NCBI GenBank assembly: GCA_015680685.1
Contig: MNCI01030156.1
Coordinates: forward strand, 192,353-256,352
Reading direction: 5' to 3'
DNA length: 64,000 bases
Source: Gnetum montanum
Taxonomy: Eukaryota > Streptophyta > Gnetopsida > Gnetales > Gnetaceae
Shown: positions 56,098-64,000 of the stretch, one piece after another
How the letters are laid out: every line of letters starts with the position of its first letter
How positions within the stretch are numbered: position 1 is the stretch's first letter
The notes under the pieces: model-generated
Told to the model about the DNA's origin: nothing
Seen by the model: the letters and a program-made list of their open reading frames with translations, nothing else
The model's database searches: none
Position numbers and translations under genes: made by a program

Positions 56098-56662
56098 TTG
56101 ATAATTATGTTAATTATATTTCTCTCATTTGAATGATATGGGAATAAAGAGTTAACATTACAAAGAAAATATTTTTCTTAAAATTACATTAATGTTTTAT
56201 TTTCTTAAAAAGACATATAAGGAGGAAGATCACAACCTTTATCTAAATAAATTTCAACCATATTGAAATCACCTCCAATAATCCAAGGAACTTTAATTAG
56301 AAATTGAAGATATCCTAAAACTCTCATTGATATTTGAAATTATTAGGAGCATAAATATTATAAAGTCCAAATTCTACTTTTCACTATCACAAATAATTCA
56401 AATTACTCTCCCAAGATTATCAATTCCAAAATTCAAAGCTCTTGTAGTCTATCAACTAGAATAGCAACCCTACCTTTATTGATTTCATGAGGAGAAAAAA
56501 AATAATTTAGTTCTTTAAAATGAATTTACTAAAAAAAATTAATATTATCTACTAAAATGTTATTATTTTGTAGGAAAATAAAATCTAGAGATAAATGCTA
56601 GTTTGAAAAATACTTCCTAACATTCTTTGCTCATAACTTATCAAAAATGTCATAAACATTAA

Positions 56663-57596
56663 TGGTTTATAAAGCATCAAAGTGTCGCATCGATGGGCCC
56701 CCATTGATATGGCCTCATCGACAAGTCCCTGTCAACATGTCCTTGTCTATGTGATGTTACCTCATCAACAAGGCTACATCAATGTAGCATTTATTGTGGT
56801 TATGGGATCCCATCAATGTAGATCCTCAATAAAGTCTATAAATACACACTTACCAACTGTGTTTATGGGAGGTCTTATCATAGTTGTAGTAGAGCTCTTA
56901 TAGTTTTGTCATTTGAGAGTTAGAATCTGTCTCTGAGTGTCTGCAGCAAGAGTCAAAAAGTGTACGGATCTTTATTCGAGCATTGATGTATCAAGCATAG
57001 TAGTGTGAATGGCAACAAAGATGAGCCTTTTGATCAAACCTTGTAGCACTTGGAATAGATTAATAATTTATTTTTGCATTTATTGTCTTCATTTATTATG
57101 TAATTAATTAAGCTAAACTAAAATTCAATTGATTAATTAAGTAATTAAGCTAAATAAATTAAACACATAAGTACAGTCACTTCAAGCATAACATACAACA
57201 CTTGGTAATCCTAGAAGCGCTTAACACTTAGTAGCCTAGTAGTGTTGCATGCGTTCAGGATGTGTATAGAAAGTGGGACTGGATACTTATGTTAGGATTA
57301 GTTAAAGATTAATTAATTAGTTAGATTAAATTAGCTAATAAATTACTTCATTTCTCTATTTTAAAGCACCAAGAACATAAAACATACAATAATAAAAATC
57401 ATATGCCTTGATGACACTTAACCATACATTTGTATATCACAAGTGTAATTGGGAAGACAATGAATGACTGTTTAGGAAAATTTACTTTTGAGAGTCTAGT
57501 GTACTAGAAGACATAGAGTCCATAGAATTTCACTGGATCATGCATGAACATTTAGTGATTCGTATGGTTGAGTGTAGGGGTACTTGTCACTCATCA
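56663..57596 (+). repeat. Element B 5' LTR
   Basis: 934 bp, TGGTTTATAA...CACTCATCA; the exact left end is judged by alignment with A. U3 has CATCGATGGGCCCCCATTG and CCCATCAATGTAG, then TATAAATA at 56837-56844. The stem-loop is at about 57411-57455, with wobble pairs and mismatches. Confidence 0.9.
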
Positions 57597-57616
57597 TTGG
57601 CACTGTTGCAAAGGAC
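57597..57616 (+). promoter_or_regulatory. Primer-binding site of element B
   Basis: TTGGCACTGTTGCAAAGGAC after the LTR; a decayed tRNA-Asp-type site. Confidence 0.75.
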
Positions 57617-57752
57617 ATTTTTTTTGTATGAAATGTGAGCTATCTAGGTTTAGAAAACATCATTAACATCATTAGATGAACCCTAAGGTCAAAATCATTC
57701 TCATCATAAATATAATTACATAAGCACACTAATATTTTATTTGTATTTCAAA

Positions 57753-59575
57753 ATGTCTTCCTCTCATAGGTGCTATGATAATAAACCACCAATCCTTTAA
57801 GAATGCAAGGTGGTGTATACTCATCCAGATGAGTATGTGTCTAACTTTACTATATCCTACATCAGGAAGAACAACTATGATGGAAACATATGGAAGGCAA
57901 CATTGTAATGCCTCTCGATTGATCTTTTCTTGAGATGTTGCTTTAAACTCTTAGGAGGTTGGACATCTAGGATTTTCAAGAGGAGTACGTTGTGCATGAT
58001 TATGACTACTAGGACTATCGTCCCACTAAAACACAACGTAGGAGAGATCAAAACTAGAAGAAGCACCATCAGATCATGAAGGGGAAATGATTCACCAATC
58101 CCTTGTTCCTGCTTAACCTATATGACAATGAGGATCCTTCCTCTTGGGGTTCTCAACATGATGATTCTTCACCCCTTGTTATTGGTAATGGGGATGCAAC
58201 CCTAAATCTGCAATCCACTATAAATAATCTAGGTTTAAGTAAAAATGGAAGTTAAGGCAAGGGCTCCAACATGTGTCAAGATGATAAGAAAACTGACAAA
58301 CTTAGTCATGACAATTTTAGAAGAGTTGGCAAACACCATGATGGTGGCAATCCTCCTCCCTATTTGTCCTCTTCATCTGCATCTTTATCTTCCTCTTCTG
58401 GTTCTGACAAATGCTGCAAAAAGAACAATTGTAATGAAGGGGAATAACAAGACAACAATGATGATTGTTGAGCCCACCATGAACGAAGGGGTAGTAGAGG
58501 ACATCATCAACATCATCAAAATAAAGATAATGATGAGCCTTTTTTAGTAACTCAAAGCATGTTAAATATTATAGAGGCCATAAAAATTCCAACCAGGCAT
58601 GTGAAAGATAATAGAATCAGATGACTTGGTATGAATAATATTTCTAGATTTAATGGGTTATATAACTCTGATCCATAAACACATCTTTAGGCTTTTCTGA
58701 ATGCCTGTGCCTTACCAAATATTAAAAATTATTGGAAAAAATTAAAGCTATTTCCAAGGATAGTCATCAAGGAAGCAAAAAGCTAGTATCGATCCTTAGA
58801 GTAGGAATCCATCTGTAGGTGAAGTAAAATGCTAGAGTTATTTAATAATAAGTATCAGACATACTCCAGAGTGTCTAATTTGAGAAGGCATATCCAAAGA
58901 TCAAAGTAAGGAAACCATGAACCCTTGGATGCTAACATGGATAGATACTATTCTCTCATACACCGATGCTCTAGCCATGGTTATTCTCAGTAAGAACAAC
59001 TTTGTCATATCATAGATGGACTTAGATTGGAAATGAGAAGAACTCTTGGGTCTATGCCCAAGGGAGGCTATCATAAATTAGAGCCCATAAAATTCAAAGG
59101 CTAACTAAGAAAGTAGCAAAGGAAGAAGGAGAGTTAAGTAAATGGGAAAGTACTAAAGAATACAACAGGGAACCTTCCATCAAAAAGAGGGAGGTCCAAT
59201 TTTGTGATAGTGAGGAAGAATCACCACTTAATGAGGTGGTGAATAGAAAGGCCTTGTCAATTCAAAAATCTATGTTTGAAATTTTGGCTAAGGTAGAGAA
59301 AATGTGGGATTTGTTCAATGAAAAATTCCAAATTGCTCTAAAAATCATTGAAGAATCAAGAGAATAGAGTAGTGATCATGATCGTAGGAGGCAGAAACAA
59401 GCTAAATGTGTCTACCAAAAGGATAAGGGCAAGATAACTATAGTAGAGGTTATTGTAAAAACTAAATTAGATGATGATGGTGGATGTGACATCTACCAAT
59501 ATGAACATCCTAAGGGATGTTACCCTATCATGTCACACTTACAAGAGTTAGGGGTCTATGATCTGAATCTATGAC
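57753..59575 (+). pseudogene. Element B gag
   Basis: Starts MSSSHRCYD. The core near 58760-59060 matches A and C (IQRSK..NHEPLDANMDRYYSLIHRC). The knuckle reads CDIYQYEHPKGCYP at 59485-59526, with the second Cys changed to Tyr. Stops and frameshifts are frequent in the N-terminal third. Confidence 0.8.
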
Positions 59576-60047
59576 TAGCAAAAAGACAAACACCTAAAAG
59601 ATTACCTTATCCTCCTGGTAGTCCTAGACAGTTCCATTAGCAACAACAATATTATCCAAGTGGAACTCTATTGCAATCATACAAGCAATATCAATAGTGG
59701 CACCAACCATAGTCATGGGGGATTCCACCACCAAGGTAGCAGTATCCTTATAGGCAACCAAATCCATATGGGTATTACATTCAAAAACCCCTGTCTCCAC
59801 GTGACTCTTCTAGTCATGTTTATCCTTTCCAGCATCACTACTACCCTCCCAAATACTATAGAGCTCATTTTTCACATTCCAAGAGGGATACCACATTTTA
59901 TCCTTATCCTCCTCCTATTATTGCACCAGTTCCTCCACCCTCAATGCAGATATTACCTACACCATCCATGCAGGGTTAACTTCTAGCCCAGCCATAGTAA
60001 CACAATGATAGTAAGGTCATCAATCTACAATCAGTTCATCAATTGAG

Positions 60048-60149
60048 GGTTCAAAACCACATGATCATAAAAGATCATTCTTCCAAACCAATAGCCCTAC
60101 TAGGTTCAAAACCTCATGCTCATAAAAGATCATTCTTCCAAACCAATAG
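60048..60149. repeat. 47-bp tandem duplication in element B
   Basis: GGTTCAAAACC(A/T)CATG(A/C)TCATAAAAG...CCAATAG at 60048-60094 and 60103-60149. It is absent from A at the homologous place, so it arose in B. No N lies between the copies. Confidence 0.8.
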
Positions 60150-60229
60150 CTCACTCATGTTGTATCTAATTGGATTTGGATTGGAAACTTTCCTAGACAA
60201 TTAGCTGATCCTAGGAGTCCTCTTATCTA

Positions 60230-60641
60230 TTTACATATTGCTAGGAATGAACCATGCAAAGCTCTTCTAAATTTAGGTTTTGGTGTGAACTTGATTTCTC
60301 ATGAGATGTATACTACCTAGAACTTACCACCTCTCAAGAAGAGAAATATTAGATTGGAATTGGTAGACCAATCCATTACTATTTCATTGGGGCTAATAGA
60401 AGACATTGTGACCACTGTCTATGGGTGGTCTTATGTTATCGATTTCCTACTAATCAAGGTTGATAATTTTAAGGGGAACTTCCCAATCATTATGGGAAGG
60501 ACTTGGCTAAGCATTATTGATGAAAAAGTGGACATCAATGATCTTTCCCTGGAGATATCTAAGAAAAATGCATTTAGAAAGATCAAGAAGAAAAAATTTC
60601 CATGCACCACATACAACGATACAGGGTGTAATTGCGTATAG
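60230..60641 (+). pseudogene. Element B aspartic protease region
   Basis: ALLNLGFGVNLISHEMY, again with Asn for the catalytic Asp, then open 60354-60641: DQSITISLGLIEDIVTTVYG, NFPIIMGRTWLSIIDEK. Nearly collinear with A and C. Confidence 0.8.
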
Positions 60642-61149
60642 AAACTTTGGTCAGTGAAATGAGCATCCATTTCTGCATGCAAGCAGTGTGCACATGAAGC
60701 AAATATTCAAAGGTGTCTATACATAGTAGCCACTAAACAAGAGGGAACCTAGTGGCTAACTGTTGATTCTAACAGTGCATGGAACCTACTGAGAGCCTGG
60801 AATGCACTTATGTCATACGCATGGATGAACTAGAGTAAGTTCATCACTAACTCTTTGATAATGAAAATGATTATATCATTTGGGGAGAGTTGGAGATCCT
60901 TGAGAATTTAAAATAAGAGTCCCTAGAGTTGAAAAATATACCTACCAACCTAGAATATACATTCTTTAAAAATGAAAAAAATACTTAATGCCAAACTTGC
61001 TCCTAACTAGAAAGCAAAACTATAGGAAGTGGTTAATAGATGGCCAACAATCTTTGCTTGGTTATATCCTAAACTCACTAGAATTGATATATGGATATGC
61101 CAACATTGCATTTACCTGGATCTATCCATGAAGCCATGAGGTAACTATA

Positions 61150-61830
61150 ATGATAGTTAAAGTAAAAATTGAAGCAAATCATAAAATAGGAGATTGAGCA
61201 ACTGCTTAAGTGTTCATCTACACCATTGCAGATAGTGAGTGGGTCAACCCACTCATGATAGCACCAAAGAGAGTTGGAAAATGGTGGGTTTGTATAGATT
61301 TCAAGCTATTAAACATGGCAACATTCAAAGATCATTTTCTATTGTTATTGTTGATCAGGTGTTGGACATCATATCTGGGCATTACTATTACAATTTTCTA
61401 GATGGTTATAGTGGCTATGACCAAATCCAAATCACACCAGAGGATTAGGCCAAAAAAACATTCAAAAGTCCCTAGGGGACCTTTGCATATCGCAAGATGC
61501 ATTTTGATTTGTATAATGCTCCTACCACTTTCCAACGTCTGGTCTTAAGCATCTTTCAGTACCAATGACTTCTTCACTTATGGTGCTACATTCGAGTAAG
61601 CCTTGGATGACCTTGAGTAAGTACTAAAAATATGTGTGAAAATAAATTTGTAGCTTAATTTTCAAAAGAGCCATCTCATGATCCATGAAGGCATTGTATT
61701 GGAACATACAATTTCATAGGAAGGGATCAAGGTAGACCCCAAAAAGATAAGGGTCATCCAAGGAATTACCTGTTAGCCAAAAACTATCAAAGATGTTTGG
61801 TCATTCCTTGGAGACACTAACTACTACCAA
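61150..61830 (+). pseudogene. Element B reverse transcriptase
   Basis: SEWVNPLMIAPKR, KWWVCIDFKLLNMATFKDHF, FLDGYSGYDQIQITPED are clear. A deletion of 29 bases relative to A at about 61560 removes the start of the FMDDF box and leaves N-D-F, so the active site is destroyed and the frame shifted. Confidence 0.85.
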
Positions 61831-62480
61831 TGATTTATAGAGAATTCTTCTATGATTGCAAAATCATTGGTTGAGCTAACAAGGAAAGGTGCTCCCTTCA
61901 TCTGGATCAAGGAATGTGAAAATGTATTCCATAGCCTCAAGTAGAAGCTCATAGAGACTCTAATTCTATGAGCACCTGACTGGTCCAAATCATATCATGA
62001 CAAATTCATCTAACTACACCTTAGGAGCTATGCTTACATAGTTGAACAATAAGAAATGTTCATATTACAACCACTGTATAAGTCAAAGCATTGTGGGTGC
62101 ATAGTTAAATTACATCACCACAAAGAAAGAACTAATGGTAGTAGTGTTTTCTCTAGAGAAGCTCAGGTACTATGTGCTTTTATATAAAGTGTTTATACAC
62201 ACAGACCATAGTGCCATCCACTTCCTCATGAATAAACCAATTGTGAGCCTTCGTGTTATATGATGGCTAGTGATCTTACAGGAATTTGATCTTACAATGG
62301 TAGATCAAAAGAAAACTAAGAATTTGGTCACTCACCACTTGTCTCAATTATGATGGAACAATAAAGAGGAGGAAAGGCCACTATCTAATCTATCTCTTGA
62401 TGAACTTTTCTTTTCTAGTGTAATAAATGATAAAATTCCCACAGAACCAAAATGGTATAATGACATCCTCAGTTATCTTC
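61831..62480 (+). pseudogene. Element B RNase H domain
   Basis: Decayed but collinear with C: NSSNYTLGAMLT (the Asp is changed), YITTKKELMVVVFSLEKL, YVLLYKVFIHTDHSAIHFLM and a tail with HHLSQL. Frames change twice. Confidence 0.75.
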
Positions 62481-63600
62481 TTGCTTAGGAGATGTCACAA
62501 AATATAGACTACAAGAAGAGACAAAAATTTCTTTATCAAGCTACACACTTCATGGAAATCAAAAAATACCTTTACAAGGTGTGCATTGATGGCATGGTTC
62601 ATTGGTGTGTACTTGATGTGGATCAATTATGCATTCTCCAAGATGCTCATGAAGATCCTTGTGGGGGCGACTATGCTAGGAGACACATGGCCATAAAAAT
62701 ATTGATGGTAGGATACTATTGGCCCGTAATCTTCAAGGATGTCCACCAATTTGTCTAATCTTGTGAGTGCTATCAATGAGATGGGGAGGTGACCACACAT
62801 ATGGAGGGTCCTCAATAGTGGTTTCAACTGCTAGAACTTTTTGACATATGGGACATAGATTTCATGGGTCCCATCACATCCATGTCTAATGGGAAGGCAT
62901 ATATAATCATCATCATTGACTACTATGCCAAATGGACAAAAGCAGTAGCTGTCATCAACTGTACAACATCCACTATTGTTCAATTTGTACAACAAAATGT
63001 TATGAATAGCTTTGGAGTGCCACGTGCATTAATTTCTAACAATGGAACCCATTTTATAAGTGCTACTTTTTGAAAACTCATGTAATGCTTAGGGGTTGAA
63101 CATAAATTAACAACACCCTATCACCCCCAAGCCAATGGTTAAGTAGAAGTGACTAACAGGGAGATCACAAAGATTCTAATAAAAACTATTAGAAAATATA
63201 GGAGAGACTGGAGCACAAAACTCAATGATTCCCTTTGGACCTACCACTCAACATGGAAACTCTCTATTGGCTACTCTTCCTATGAGTTGATGTATAGAAA
63301 ACTTCCAATGCTCCTAATTCATTTCGAGCTCTGTACACTCTCAACGACCTATGACCTAGATCTTAACCTAAGTTTGGGACAAAAAGAGAAATTAATCTAC
63401 TTAAATGTGCTAGAAAAAAATTGATTAATGGTCCTATCCTTAAATAAAGTGCATAAGGCATTCAACAAATAATGACATGACTTTAGACACGTACCTTAAT
63501 GAAAAAAATTTCAAACATTGTGGAAGGGGCCTTATATAATTGATGAAACAAGAAGTAGTTGGTCAACATACAACAAATAAAGTCTTTTTATGAGCCAAAG
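62481..63600 (+). pseudogene. Element B integrase
   Basis: N-terminal region 62492-62758 is open (VCIDGMVHWCVLDVDQ, DAHEDPCGGDYARRHM). The core has WDIDFMGP (first Asp present), ALISNNGTHF (second Asp is Asn), and VEVTNREITKILIKT (Glu present), then KYRRDWSTKLNDSLWTYHST. The tail is shortened by a deletion near 63495 relative to A. Confidence 0.85.
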
Positions 63601-64000
63601 CAAGCTAGTGCAACAAATACCTCAATGGCTGGACAACCACACTCAATTTTTTAGATCTCCTCCTTCTAACTTAGTCATGGGGAAGATGGCCATCTGTATT
63701 AATCATATACGTGATCCCTTCGTTTTTTTATTTTTAATTTTACACATTTATTCCTTCGAAAATTATTTATTTTACACCTTTTGATTTTAAAACTTTTTTC
63801 CTATTTTACATCATTTTTTACACCATCATTACTACATTTCAATTTTTCTTGAATATTTACACTTTGTTATATATTTACTTTATTTTAGTATGGTTTTGTA
63901 ATTTTTGTTAATAAATGTACTTTGTGCCAACATGACATAGTGGTGTTGTAGCTATTGCTAATGGTGGTTTGTTCTTAATGTTTTATTTGCTAATATCTTA
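63601..64000 (+). other. Element B T-rich spacer
   Basis: 63715-63910 has the TTTTACACC/TTTTACATC words, as in A. GTGACATAGTGGTGTTG-like text at about 63935 matches A near 20730. Window end. Confidence 0.6.

Larger units (their letters stand above)
54850..56600 (-). pseudogene. LINE endonuclease relic, split by a solo LTR
   Basis: On the minus strand from about 56480: GRVAILVDRL, then LYNIYAPNNF (56365-56330) and VPWIIGGDFNMVEIYLDKGC (56295-56235), the NVYAPN and GDFN.V....D motifs of the AP-type endonuclease of plant L1-like LINEs. After the solo LTR the frame resumes with QLNRFYISTYFFESLQVEVH and LLEHFPIIIFSLRL (55238-55140), matching the LDRFYIS...DHFPI end of the domain, with the catalytic SDH changed to LEH. 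Stops and small indels show it is dead. Confidence 0.7.
56663..64000 (+). mobile_element. Element B: Athila-type Ty3/gypsy retrotransposon (continues past the window)
   Basis: Same family group as A. 5' LTR, primer-binding site, gag, protease, RT, RNase H, integrase and T-rich spacer are present in order; the ORF3 and 3' LTR expected from A lie beyond 64000. Decay is heavy throughout. Confidence 0.9.

Overview
This window looks like intergenic DNA from a very large plant genome, most likely a gymnosperm such as a conifer. That placement is an inference. It rests on nested, heavily decayed Ty3/gypsy elements, a plant UDP-glycosyltransferase relic, plant LINE and PIF/Harbinger relics, high AT content, and short contigs joined across single Ns. 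I see no intact cellular gene and no RNA gene. For reference I name the repeats A to F and N.

Layout. 1-196 is the right end of an LTR (F). 840-1559 is a broken 3' half of a UDP-glycosyltransferase. 2870-3963 is a PIF/Harbinger transposase relic, and 8672-9225 (minus) is a Myb/SANT-like relic of the kind that often partners such transposases. 10720-11400 is a LINE ORF1-like relic. Element A (13243-25924, plus) is a full-length Athila-type Ty3/gypsy element with a perfect 5-bp target duplication. 26400-27000 is a LINE reverse-transcriptase relic. Element D (minus) is a partial Athila-type element (27595-28355 plus 37550-38275) split by nested element N (28364-37549). Element C (41146-54300, minus) is a second full-length Athila-type element. 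54850-56600 (minus) is a LINE endonuclease relic split by solo LTR E (55276-56097, perfect target duplication). Element B (56663 to the window edge, plus) is a third Athila-type element, cut off by the window.

Shared plan of A, B and C: LTR of about 0.9 kb, primer-binding site resembling the tRNA-Asp type, gag with a short zinc knuckle, protease, RT with FMDDF, RNase H, integrase, a T-rich spacer, then (seen in A, C and D) a long coiled-coil third ORF before the 3' LTR. All copies carry stops, frameshifts or lost catalytic residues.

Three things stand out. (1) Element N carries its two LTRs of about 1.75 kb in inverted rather than direct orientation, yet has TG...CA ends and a 5-bp target duplication. 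It encodes only gag and protease, and both LTR promoters point outward. (2) In A and C, ORF3 is preceded by a module resembling the element's own LTR U3 plus a TATA box. In C this is followed by a plausible 5'-leader intron ending one base before the ORF3 ATG. (3) A stem-loop near the 3' end of the Athila-type LTRs keeps its pairing while its stem sequence changes between families. The single-N joins at 8408, 10064, 10949, 11775 and 34634 are flanked by exact or near-exact duplicates and look like assembly artefacts.
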